From Dryomyza anilis (taxonomy: Eukaryota; Arthropoda; Insecta; Diptera; Dryomyzidae), in the NCBI GenBank assembly GCA_951804985.1, contig OX638130.1, positions 6,062,791 through 6,126,790 of the forward strand: a stretch of 64,000 bases of DNA. Direction: 5' to 3'. The notes below the pieces were generated by a model. The model did not search any database and was not told where the DNA came from. It saw only the letters and a program-made list of their open reading frames with translations. A program made the position numbers and the translations under genes. The first letter of the stretch is position 1, and each line of letters begins with the position of its first letter. This document shows positions 12,021 to 22,540 of this stretch, in pieces.

Positions 12021-12328
12021 ATAATAATAATAATTTGGCACAACAGTCCTTAAGAACTTAGGCCGAGCTCTCTCACCATTTTGAGCTGTGCGTGTTATAT
12101 TTGTACTCAAAGTGGTGGGACCTACAATTTATTGCCGAATCTGAACGGCGAGTGAGAACTTTTCATAGGCAATGTTTTACTCTCGTAGGTTTGCCATTTA
12201 CTGCCGAGAGGTAGCGTGGTATAGAAAAATGTTTCTATGAAAAGATGTTGTTAGCCGCAGTCCAGGCTTGAACCGGGGACCTTTCGGCTCGCAGTCCAAC
12301 GCACTAACCACTGAGCTACCGCGGCTAC
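12021..12328 (-). mobile_element. tRNA-derived SINE, copy 1
   Basis: Read on the minus strand, it starts with a tRNA-like head: A box GTAGCTCAGTGGTTAGTGCG and B box GGTTCAAGCCTGG. A unique body follows, and the 3' end has 'cctaagttcttaaggactgt' and an (ATT)n tail (12021-12033 on the plus strand). It is transcribed by RNA polymerase III when active and makes no protein. Other copies are at 14340-14646, 33141-33369 and 60769-61065. Confidence 0.85.
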
Positions 12329-12403
12329 AACTTCACTTTGTACTTAACTTAAAACAGATAGAGGGCTAAAGAAATGAATACTATCAATTGATGTGGGCCT
12401 TTT

Positions 12404-12669
12404 ATATATCGTCGTTGTAGAACAAAAAGTCACCAAATACATTTTTAAAATGCCAAATATTCATTTCCAAAAATCTGTATATATCTGATAATTTTTAATC
12501 GTTAGTCTCAATTTTTTTACCACATAATAAGAAAATGTAAATCTATCAATTGATATATAAACTTTTGAAATGCATCAATTACTTTTTATAATATTAATCA
12601 GCAAACTCGAAATTTAAGTTTTTCATAAAAATGTATATGGTGACTTTTCGTTCTACAACGATGATATAT
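12404..12669. mobile_element. MITE with ~45-bp inverted repeats
   Basis: The left end ATATATCGTCGTTGTAGAAC and the reverse complement of the right end ATATATCATCGTTGTAGAAC continue together for about 45 bp through 'aaaagtcaccaaatacattt'. The element is 266 bp and has no coding capacity. A decayed relative starts at 25161, with 'aaagtcaccaaatacattta' near 25405. Confidence 0.8.
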
Positions 12670-13319
12670 GGACAGATTTCAAAATTCAATTAAATGTTGA
12701 GAAAATTTATATTCAAGAGATTTTGAATATCATTTCTCAATATAAAAGTTGATTTCTTTACTAAAATAATTATTTTTATTCAAAAAATATTTACATAATT
12801 TACGACACGAAATAATAAAACCTGTCAAAATATTTAAACCTGTCAAAGGTTATTATTATTTGATATCCGTTTATGATCAGTATACGATAAGGCATCCCAA
12901 CCACGATTGCTAGATGAAATTCTTACACGAAACACATATTCACTCATGCAATTCTCACAATATTCTACAGAAAAAAATTCCCACTAATTCCATATTTCCA
13001 ATTCTCACAGAATTCTCACATATTCCCACCGTACAGCTGCATTTTATTCATGTGAAAAATTCTCCTAGTTTGAAAATTTTATTCCCACACTTGGGCAATC
13101 ATTTCCCGCAAGAACTGAACATTCCCATAAGCTGTATTTTTGCTGCAAAAAAAAATCCTGATCAGAGTCGTCCTGAACTAAATTTGATAGAACTAAAATT
13201 GACCAAATGTTCAAGATATATTTTGAAATTCTTGTTGAATTTCAATAATATTCGGCATACATATTTAAAATAATATTTTTCACTTTGTACCAAACATTTC
13301 CGCGATCTTCTCTAAGATA
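12670..13319. other. Intergenic DNA with a degenerate ATTCTCACA/ATTCCCAC repeat
   Basis: Between about 12915 and 13110 a short degenerate theme (ATTCYCACA, ATTCCCAC) recurs. It creates a 119-codon open frame at 12914-13273 (+) that is rich in repeated His/Ile/Pro words. I take this frame as a by-product of the repeat and not as a gene. Confidence 0.4.
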
Positions 13320-13554
13320 CGCACTCAGAAAAAAAAACTCATAAAATCCCATTAAAATTTGTCAATAGGACAGTCATTGATTTAATAGTATACAAATAAT
13401 AAATATTTCATACAAACTCAAATAAATTTTATAGTATTTTGTAGTATTTAATAGGATTCTCCGATTGAGTTAATAGTTTATCGGACAAATATCCTATTGG
13501 CTAATTTTAATAGTAAAAACTATTAATTGTATGGTATGTTTTTTTCTGAGTGCG
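13320..13554. mobile_element. MITE with CGCACTCAGAAAAAAA inverted repeats and TA target site
   Basis: Left end CGCACTCAGAAAAAAA and right end TTTTTTTCTGAGTGCG are exact reverse complements over about 16 bp. TA flanks both sides (13318-13319 and 13555-13556). The TA duplication and terminal sequence fit a Tc1/mariner-mobilised MITE of 235 bp. The interior also contains 'aataggac' and 'atcctatt' pairs that extend the hairpin. Confidence 0.85.
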
Positions 13555-14339
13555 TATTTTATTATTTTAGACCTTATTTTATTTTACTTATTTTATTTAG
13601 ACCGTTTTAATTTGATAGTAAAGTAAGACCCAAATTTTTGGTCTTGCGATAAAACTTCAATATTAATTTATTCAAAAAGTTAAATAAATAAAAATGTCAG
13701 GTCTGCTCAGACCTAAATTCAGTACTGAAATGCTTGTTTTCGTATATTTGTTTCATATGTTTCAGAGAATTTCAATGATGCCGTTCCATGCAAACATTTC
13801 CCAGTGTGTAACTGAAACTTTATGGCTTGAGATTACACGTAAATGCGTCATTGTAAATTATATTAGATTTAAGTTGATATCATTAAAAGACAGAAAAACT
13901 GTATTTCATATGAAACATAACAAAAACTTGATACGAAATTAAAACAGCGTTTTTTAAATGATTTACAAAAAGATGTGTGATCAAACTGGAGTGGTGTAGC
14001 AACAATAATACTTTAAAATTACAATATAGATTTCAATACTTGGCTAATCGGGCATTTGTAAATGTGCTATTTTAGTGATGAATTCAATAGTGTTTAAATT
14101 AAACTTGAATAATTATTTAAATTCAATGCTCAGTAAATATCTGGATAATTTCAAACCTTTAGAACTATCTACAGTACTGAGAAGTCATGACTGAATAATA
14201 CATATAATTTAGGCATGAATACTGACCTAAATTAATCTGAGTAGAATATGCAGAACTTAATTCAGCCGTAAATTTTTCAGAGCTGAGCAATTTCCTTCTT
14301 GGGAGGTTCATGTTTTAAAGCAATATAATTTCAATTCTA
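13555..14339. other. Intergenic DNA, no gene seen
   Basis: An ATG frame at 13694-13942 (+) lacks any recognisable domain and reads partly through repeat-like sequence, so I do not call it. No RNA gene is seen. Confidence 0.4.
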
Positions 14340-14646
14340 TAGCCGCGGTAACTCAGTGGTTAGTGCGTTGGACTGCGAGTCGAAAGGTCCCCGGTTCAAG
14401 CCTGGACTGGGGCTAACAACATCTTTTCATAAAAACATTTTTCTATACCGCGCTACCTCTCGGCAGTAAATGGCAAACCTACGAGAGTAAAACATTGCCT
14501 ATGAAAAGCTCTCACCCGCCGTTCGGATTCGGCAATAAACTGTAGGTCCCACCACTTTGAGTACAAATATAACACGCACAGCTCAAATTGGTGAGAGAGT
14601 CGGCCTAAGTTCTTATAGGACTGTAGTGACAAACTATTATTATTAA
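14340..14646 (+). mobile_element. tRNA-derived SINE, copy 2
   Basis: The best-preserved plus-strand copy. The head (14341-14405) folds like a tRNA: A box GTAACTCAGTGGTTAGTGCG, an anticodon-like loop CTGCGAG between TTGGA and TCGAA, and B box GGTTCAAGCCTGG. The body includes 'tctataccgcgctacctctc' and 'aaacattgcctatgaaaagc'. The 3' end is 'ctgtagtgacaaactattatt', shown here to its recognisable part. The parent tRNA cannot be assigned with certainty. Confidence 0.88.
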
Positions 14647-14921
14647 GTGATAGAAGACAATGGTTTACAGTGGTAAATTTAGAAAATACATTGATTATGA
14701 CTGTAAAAATAAATAATTTTTATTTTATTGGGATAATGTTCTTTATCATTCATAATATCTGTTGAACGTTAAAGAAAAACGTGTTTTACTTTTGAATTAT
14801 GAGGATCAAATATATACAAAAAACCTGCATATTTTTTTAGCATATTTTGCATATAATATGCATATTTTCGGAATATCATTTTGCATATAAATCCGCTCTC
14901 CAATCAATACTCATCACATTT

Positions 14922-15058
14922 TGAATTTCGAAACGAACGACAGCACGAAAATTTAGTCCCACGAATATGAATTTCATGTTACTTGGCATTTAAAACAGAG
15001 AGAAATTCGTTTAAAATTCTTTAACTTTCGTCATTCGTTACGAAATACAGAACGAGGC
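14922..15058. mobile_element. MITE, CTGTATTTCGAAACGAA family (copy 2)
   Basis: The left end AATTTCGAAACGAACGAC and the right end, reverse complemented as CTGTATTTCGTAACGAATGA, match the termini of the 6517-6680 copy. The left end has lost its first bases. Confidence 0.6.
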
Positions 15059-16607
15059 ACTTAATCTCAACGATTAAAAGTTTCGTATTCAATGGAAATT
15101 AAAATATATTTGACAGCAAAAATTGTAAAGAATTCAGTTCACAAAAATTCAACGTACCGAATTTGGAGGTTGCAAAATCTGAATTCGTTTTAAAATTAGC
15201 TTAAATTAAATTTTGAATATAATTTCGATTGTAAGTTGTGAACATGAATCAATTATAGAAATTTCCAAAAGTTTGTCTGTGTTTTAGTTCTACTAGGTCT
15301 GGTATTTTTTTTAAATACAATTCTTACACGTTTAAAACTCCACTTAAAAACTGCGTGAGTTCAAAATCACTTTTAAATATATCACAAAAATACCAAATGC
15401 CTTTGTAAAACAACTGAAACATATTCAAGTTTAAACATATGTTAATGTGACCTGCTGCGCCTGCCGACAAAACCCAAAAACTCTAGTTGTTTCACCACAC
15501 GCCGTACGTAACGCAGGGCATTAAATGGCACATTTACGTAAGCAAGTCATGCATTAAAATCAAATATATATAAAAAAATAAATTAAAAAAACGTTGCAAC
15601 GACATTCCCTGCAAATTAAACCAGATGCCGTCAACGTTTCATACGCATTTCTAAAAACAGAAATGGAAAAATATACAAAAAAAATAAAAGAAAATAATGA
15701 ACAAAATTAAGAAAAAAGTTGGAAAAATGAGTAGAAAAAAACTGGAATTTTACTTAACGAAATGAAGCCACTTATGTTCATGTCATAAGCAAGAAATAAT
15801 AATAATTATAAGAAATAATGCACAGCAGTAAAAAGACAGAAAAAGACAACAAAACGACAGAGAAACAGATACATTATAAAGTTGTTACTGAGTATTGTAG
15901 TATTTGTTGTTGTAAATTTTGGGAAATGCACAACCAAATTACCCGACAATTATATATTTCATATGTTTCACAATTTTTGTTTATACCTGTTGGAAATATT
16001 GGCTGTTTTTTTTTTTTGTTTTTCTTCTCTTTGTTTTATTATCTGCATTATATATATATGTGAGTTGTTTCGTATAGGGTCAATGCAAACAATTCAAGCA
16101 TTTATTATGCGCTATAGAGGTTGTCAAGCGTTTGCTGAACTGTTTCAAGAGGTTTATGGCTTTTGCGGAAAATACTAATTACTTTTGCATGAGCGCCAGT
16201 CATAAAGTAATAAAAATAAAGTGAAATTCAAGAAAAATCTTTTGTTATTATTGGCTGACTGAATGGTTGGATGAATGTGAAATTTGTATTATTTGTGAAA
16301 AGCAAACGGCGCTTTATGTAATGTTGGTTTATTTGCTTTTCGAAAGGAAAAATGGTTCAAAGGGTTGTACCGTATTGTCATAAAATATGAGGTTCATAAA
16401 ATTGTTTAAGTCAACAAACATTGCGACTAATCTCTTTGTTTAACAAGGATTTATTTAGTTATTTTCGAAAGGATTTTCTTGTGGGGTTTATAGCTGTGTG
16501 TATTTAATACTGTGTAAATAAATTTTCTACGTTTTTGTGATTCATATTAACAGAAGCTGGAATTCGAACACAAGACCTTAATAAATATTTAAAGACCAGT
16601 TAATAGA
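15059..16607. other. AT-rich intergenic DNA, no gene seen
   Basis: Frames at 15818-16063 and 15882-16178 (+) overlap each other and run through poly-T; neither has a domain. A GC-richer stretch near 15450-15560 has no long open frame. No RNA gene is seen. Confidence 0.4.
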
Positions 16608-17056
16608 TTTTTGATAATAGATTTTCATGATTTCCAAAAGAGAATAGGTTAACCCCTAAAAATGGCGAATATGTAAAATGGACACGCCGGACCCTAAAGT
16701 TCATGTTTTGGTGCCCAAATCGACAATTTCAAAATTGACAAGAACATGTCTCTATTGTCGATTCTTTAAATACTGATCTAAATAGAAAATACTAAAGTTT
16801 CATTTATAAATATTACTGCTTCTGTATGTTTTATCCGATTCTAACAAGTGAACGACTTTTATTTAGTTTATGAAGTTTGGGAGACATCATTTGAATTCAA
16901 TTTAGGTAACAAAATAAGAACTTTGAGATCTCGACGGTTTCATTTTCAATATTCGGATTTCGCTGATAATTCTCCACATGGAATTTCTCATCCAATAGAG
17001 CATTTTTAGCGGTTGACCTTTTCTCTATTTGAAATCATGAAAATCCATTATCAGTC
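16608..17056. mobile_element. MITE-like element with ~60-bp inverted repeats
   Basis: The left arm (16610-16668), containing 'gataatagattttcatgatt', is the imperfect reverse complement of the right arm (17000-17055), which reverse complemented reads 'gataatggattttcatgatt' and continues through 'gagaaaaggtcaaccgctaa'. The interior of about 330 bp has no coding potential. No clear target duplication was found. Confidence 0.7.
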
Positions 17057-17689
17057 TACTGCGCATACCTCTATACCTCTGCACTGCTGAGGCTGCCTGC
17101 CATGTGGTTGCCAACTAATATTTCCCATACAAAATTTAAAAATACCATATCATAAAATATGACCTATTAGAAACACACACATGGGAATTTAGCAATTAAA
17201 AATTCAAATATAAATTTTATAAATACCCAAAATTCATTATATAAAAAATAAATGATAAATTGGGCATTCATTAGAAAAAATTACTTAAGAATTTTAAAAA
17301 CAATGTAATAAAACTAAAAGCCATGCATTTTAGATAAACAATAAATTGAATAAGTTAAAAATACACAAAAACTCTGTAAAATTTACAAAAGACACTCTTT
17401 AAGATATAGTAAATTTTAAAAACATTTAAATAAAAGGAAATCTCATCAAAAATGAACAAATAATTAAAAAAAAAATATTTATTAAAACTATACCTAACAA
17501 AATATTGAAAAAATTACATTGAATTCATTTTTTTTATCGAATTATAAAAAAGACTTATTAATTAGTACGCAAGGATCCTGACTAAGTCATTTATTGATTT
17601 ATTGAAAATTTTTGAAAATAAAAAATATTTCGGTCCCAAAGTAACCTTCTAACTCCAAATAAATTAACAAGAGGTTAGAAAAAAATCAA
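17057..17689. other. AT-rich intergenic DNA, no gene seen
   Basis: A/T-rich sequence with no coding region or repeat that I can identify. Confidence 0.4.
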
Positions 17690-18980
17690 GTTCGAATAAA
17701 TGAGAAATCTACTCCAACTATTATTATGAATGGCCAGACCTTCACTTCTGACCCGGTTGATAAAGCTAATCTCTTGGCAGAATTATTTGCAAATGATTCA
17801 ACGCTCCCAGATAGTAATCAATCACTGCCCGTCCTCGATTTTGTTTCTGCTGCAATGCCGGAGATTCATCTTCGAACTCGGGCAGTTAAAAAGGTTTTAG
17901 CAAACCTCAACATTAACAAAGCCTCTGGGCCAAATGGCATAGAAGAAGTTGAAGAAGTGCGCGTCAACGCTGGCTTGTCCGTTGCGTAACCTTTTCAACA
18001 TCTGCTACACGACAGGAGTTTTTCCATTTTGTTGGAAGAAGGCCAATGTCCAGCCAGTTCTGAAAAGGGCGAGGCTACAAACCCTGCCAATTACCGACCC
18101 ATTGCAATATGTTCTGCACTCTCTAAGGTAATGGAGAGCGTAATAAACTTCAACCTTGTAAATTATATGGAGCACAACGAATTACTAAGGGCCCTATTAT
18201 GACTGGCGAAGCGAATGTAGTTGGCGAAGCGAACGTAAAATAGCTATCACAGCATCCATTCGCCAGACTTCATTCGCCAGAAAAAAGGAAACTAAAGCGA
18301 ACGTAAAAATCAGGAGAACGTTGAAATCATTCGCTTGGACTTCATTCGTCTGGCGAATGGATGCTCTGAAGCTTTATTCGTTCGTTCGCTTCGCCAAGTT
18401 CATTCGCTTCGCCAGTCATAATAGGCCCCTTAGTGACCGACAATATGGTTTCCGTAGGACTAGATCCACACTGGTGACTTAATGGCGAAAAGTGGAATAA
18501 TTGTGTTCACCTTTTCTGGGAGAGTATGGCTGTTGCTCTCGATATTTCCAAGGCTTTTGATCGAGTGTGGCATAAATCGCTCGTTTCAAAACTAATTGCA
18601 TATGGTGTCGGTGAATCTTTTACTCGATGGATATCGAGTTTTCACCAGGGTCAATACGTGTTGCGATGGATGGTGTTTTTTCGGGACAACATTCCAACAA
18701 TTCGGGAGTACCGAAGGGTTCAGTTCTATCCCTTCTATGACTTCTGTCATTGACCCCGAACCCAATTCATTCCTTTGCAGATGACAGTAAAATTTGTCAT
18801 TCATACTCGTTCAGCAAGCGCCCAAACTTTTTTGGAGTTTGAGAGTAAAAAACGCACTACGAATGAAACACTCAATAATGACCGTAAATCAATCTCCGAG
18901 TGGGGTGTTGCAAATAGAGTAGACTTTAATGCAAGCAAGACCCAATGTTGTCTGTTATCTTACAAAGGAATGGAATAACC
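17690..18980 (+). pseudogene. Decayed non-LTR retrotransposon (LINE) reverse transcriptase
   Basis: Fragments of a jockey/I-type reverse transcriptase are readable in order in shifting frames. They are the N-terminal thumb-side region (SDPVDKANLLAELFA, 17740-17790), NKASGPNGI (17920), CPLRNLFNICYTTGVFP...WKKANVQPV (17970-18060), NYRPIAICSALSKVMESVI (about 18092-18145), DRQYGFRRTRST (about 18435-18470), the catalytic A-box AVALDISKAFDRVWHKSL (18530-18580), GVPKGSVLSP-like (about 18703-18740), and FADDSKICHSYS (about 18770-18805), which corresponds to the YADD motif. Frameshifts and deletions occur throughout, and there is no endonuclease domain or 3' tail. A MITE is inserted at 18189-18429. 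The clade assignment is uncertain. Confidence 0.85.
18189..18429. mobile_element. Harbinger-like MITE inserted in the LINE
   Basis: Inverted termini GGGCCCTATTATGACTGGCG (left) and GGGGCCTATTATGACTGGCG (right, reverse complemented) match over nearly 50 bp through a repeated GGCGAAGCGAA motif. The flanks are TAA on the left and TTA on the right, fitting the 3-bp TWA target site of PIF/Harbinger elements with one later change. The insertion splits the LINE codons for ...NELL|SDRQYGF, so it is younger than the LINE. The element is 241 bp and non-coding. Confidence 0.85.
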
Positions 18981-21158
18981 TCTCCCTCCCCTCAATATAA
19001 AAGTCTCAAAATCGATATTTTATTGATTTTTTCGTAAATTAACCTTTAAATGAGCTGACAATAATAATAATAATAATAGTGTAGTCCAATTTCCAAAATA
19101 TTCATTATATTACAGAAGTATCTAGTTACGATGTTTTGCCAGTCCCAGTTTTTGTTCGAAACATTTTTCAATTCTATTTACTACTTACGATGCTAAGGTA
19201 AAAAACTCTTATAAAAAAACAGTTTGCTATTCTGAATTTCGGTAAACGACAATAGGGAAATAGCACGTATAGGAATATTGTGGCACATCTTTATTGTGGT
19301 ACATGAAAATTGAGACTAGCCAGTGGTCAGTATTTTACTTTGATGGGAAAATGCATTGGAAGTACACATCATATATTTAAAGTATTTATTTTTCTTTAAA
19401 GGTGGACATATTCTGTACAAATACTTATAATTTTTTTTGATTTTCTACCATTACCACAAAAGATGTTAAAAAATACTTGATGTAGTCATTAACAGAAGTA
19501 TTAAAATTATGTGACCATTCTGACATAACACAGAATTGGATTAATAATAATTAAAAATTGTATCGTAACCAACATTTTTCAAAAATATATAATTACGATA
19601 TTAGTGTTATTTGGTTTAATTTAGAACGCGGATTCAAAAACATGGATATGCAGGGACATTTTACTAACAAAAAGGTTTTCAAAACTACAATAAAACAAAA
19701 ATTCCCAAAATATTGGTTACGATGTTCTGCCTGTAAGGTATCGATATAATAATATTAATACTAAAATATATAAAACACACCACTACAAATATTAAACAAT
19801 GTGTACTATCAAATGAAATCAAGTCTTAAACCAATGAACAGCTGTATACAAGTTATTTAACATATTAAAAACAAACAACAATTGTAGTCGAATAAGACTT
19901 AAATTGGATCAAATATAGTATCTTTTGGTTACTTGGGTACTTCATTTTTTTCGAAAGAAAAATTAAACTCAAATATGAAACATGCGAGAATATCTTTTTA
20001 ACACATTAAATTAAGGATAAAACCACATTTATATTATATCTTTATCAATGAATAGCTTATCAAATAGTCGTAAAATATACGCATTTTGCATGATTTATTA
20101 TTTATTTTTAGAACCAATATTAATAACCAAAGTATGAATACAACTTCAATTCTAAGTATATATAGTCATACCGTACATTAAGATTAAAGTGTAAAAATGA
20201 GTAAAGACATATGGGTATTTCCTGGGGATCCGGACGGGATATTCGTACGCTTAAAACATTAATATTTCGAAGGAAAATTAATGAATTTACTTGATTTTTT
20301 GTGCAAGTAGTATATAATGCAAAAAATTAGAGATTTCTATACGTTAGATCAAAGATATAAATTAAATAGTTGTCGTTTCGGACGGGACAAAAACGAAAAT
20401 GCATTTTGAGGTTCATATGGATATTTCAAATGTCAGCGAATTTTGCGTACAATTTATTTTTTTAAATTATTTTAAAAAAATAGCTGAAATCATGTGCTTT
20501 ATTTGTATATTTACACATTGTTTCCAAAGATTAAAGATTTTTCATAAAAAATCACAGAACAATACCGGAGGGGACAAAAATGTCTTTCTTTTTCTAAAAA
20601 TACTTTTTGCGTACAAATTATTTTATTTTTGGATAATTTAGAAAGATAACTTAGATAATTTACTTTATTTTTGTATTTGTACACTTTCTTCCTAAAGTTT
20701 ATAGTTTTTACGTAATAAATCACAGAATAATTCCGAATGTTCTATATGAAAATTTGCACTACAATTTTTTTGCTAAAAATAATATTATATCTGACGATAT
20801 TAATAATCATTATTACATAATTAAACAGTGATGTACGATTCGAATATCCAAAGGAATTAATTAGTAACACCAACTGAAAATTTCTTTCGATCGACACGTT
20901 TTTTAATAGAAATTTATTAAATATTTAGTAAAACAAATTAAAAGTTGTTTTACATTGAAATAATTTTTATATTCAACCTTTTATTATATATTCAGGCCAT
21001 TTATTTCGAATCTCCCGCGTCGATATCGGTTCACGAATTTGCAGAATCCGATTTTGGCTACATCGATTCCAATATTCTGGAAATGCCCATATATAAAATA
21101 TACTTTACTGGAATTTATGACATTTAGCGCTTCAATAGGTATTCGTTTTTAGTATTAC
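18981..21158. other. Repeat-like intergenic DNA, no gene seen
   Basis: Positions 19005-19125 repeat the sequence at the start of the window. Between 19130 and 19745 the block 'ttacgatgttttgcc' / 'ttacgatgttctgcc' is present twice, suggesting an old dispersed repeat. Open frames at 19558, 20399 and 20945 are short, AT-driven and without domains. Confidence 0.4.
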
Positions 21159-21288
21159 TTTCTGTATTTCGAAACGAATGACTATTAGTCGAAAGTACGA
21201 TATTTTTAAACAAATGTCAATGTAAATTAACATGAAATTGCAAATCGTGTGACGAAATTGTGATGTCAAATTTTGTTTCGTCATATTA
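21159..21288. mobile_element. MITE, CTGTATTTCGAAACGAA family (copy 3, right end truncated)
   Basis: The left end CTTTCTGTATTTCGAAACGA and the internal 'catgaaattgcaaatcgtgt' and 'gacgaaattgtgatgtcaaa' match the copy at 6517-6680. The right terminus stops at 'ttttgtttcgtc'. Confidence 0.65.
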
Positions 21289-21739
21289 GGATTTCAGTAT
21301 TACAAATGAATCAATATGTGAAATGAATTTCAATTCCAACGAAATATTTCAGTCACATTTGAAATCGTTTAATATTTAAATTTAATAGTACAAACCTAAG
21401 TTTATAAATTTCTTAGTCATAGCTAAAACATCAGATTGAAGTGGGAAATTAAACAAATTATCACACTATTGGGCATGAGCCATTTTTCGATTGAATTTCG
21501 ATTACAAATTACAATTTATATGATTTCGACGCCTCTTACGAAAACCCACACGTTTCAATTTGCTTACGAAAAACAGCATCTTTTTCGAAACTACGAAAAG
21601 AAGCACAAGTTCAATTTTCCCACGAAACTGTTTCTTTGAGTTTCCGTCAATGGACATTTCTATCTGTCCACTGACGCAAGTGGGTTCTGACCAAATCACA
21701 AAGGAACATTTTTTTCTGTTTCCATTTTTTTCTGTCTGA

Positions 21740-22175
21740 ACAAGAAAATTGGCATGATCGGTCTATTGTGACCTGAGAACCGATTACTTATGTTCAAATA
21801 CCTCATAAAATTTACATCTACAAATCAATTTTACTGTTTAAGTGCTTAGGTAAACTTTTTGGTCAAATATATATTGACATTTTGCTCAAATACATGAAAA
21901 TAATGTTTTCCAACGAAACGACTTGTGGTACCCAAAAAAAAAAATCGAAATTCGGTACACCTACCCATTTGTAAATATGGGTATCAAATGAAAGAAAATT
22001 CTTCAGGGATGGAAAGTTTGTAGTTATTTTCAGGATTCGTATACCCTGGTGACCTATATACCACTTTGAATGGTAACCACACATATGTGTAGGGTATTTA
22101 TAGTCGGCTTAGACCGACTATACTTTTGATAATCCTAACTATCATAATAACACCAAATTTAAAATTTCCCATGTG
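21740..22175 (-). mobile_element. DINE-1/INE-1-like element, 5' half
   Basis: The reverse complement of this stretch aligns with 9968-10400. It shares 'catgggaaattttaaa', the palindrome with TCGGTCTAAGCCGA, 'acatatgtgtggttaccatt', 'tttacaaatgggtaggtgta' and 'ggtcacaatagaccgatcat'. The (GACA)n core and 3' end are missing, so the copy is truncated. Confidence 0.75.
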
Positions 22176-22540
22176 ATCTAACCTACCCAACTGGTTATTA
22201 TTTCAAAACGAATCGATTAAATAAAAATGAATTAAACAAAAGTTATCAAAATTCGATTGAAAGCAAGAATAAATGCGTGTATGAAGTGCAGAAACTATAG
22301 AACATTTTATTCAAATTTGTTCAAAATATGAAGAGGTCTTCAAAGGATATTCGTTTTTGCTATTTCATAAATCAAAAGTTATCACGTGAATAACATTCAA
22401 AAATCTTGCAAAAATCATTTATTACAAATTAGTTCTACTGCCTCGCAGAGTTTTTCTAATTAAAAACATTTCAAACAAAAAAGTTTTAATTAGAATGCTT
22501 TAAAAATTCCAAATAAATCAAGTCTTGAGCACTACTCACC

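Noticed and set aside
12914..13273. 119-codon frame in the ATTCYCACA repeat.
   Set aside because: The protein repeats short His/Ile/Pro words that follow from the DNA repeat; no domain or promoter.
14340..14412. A possible functional tRNA gene.
   Set aside because: The head has tRNA boxes but no proper 3' acceptor stem and a SINE body follows; four copies share the same body.
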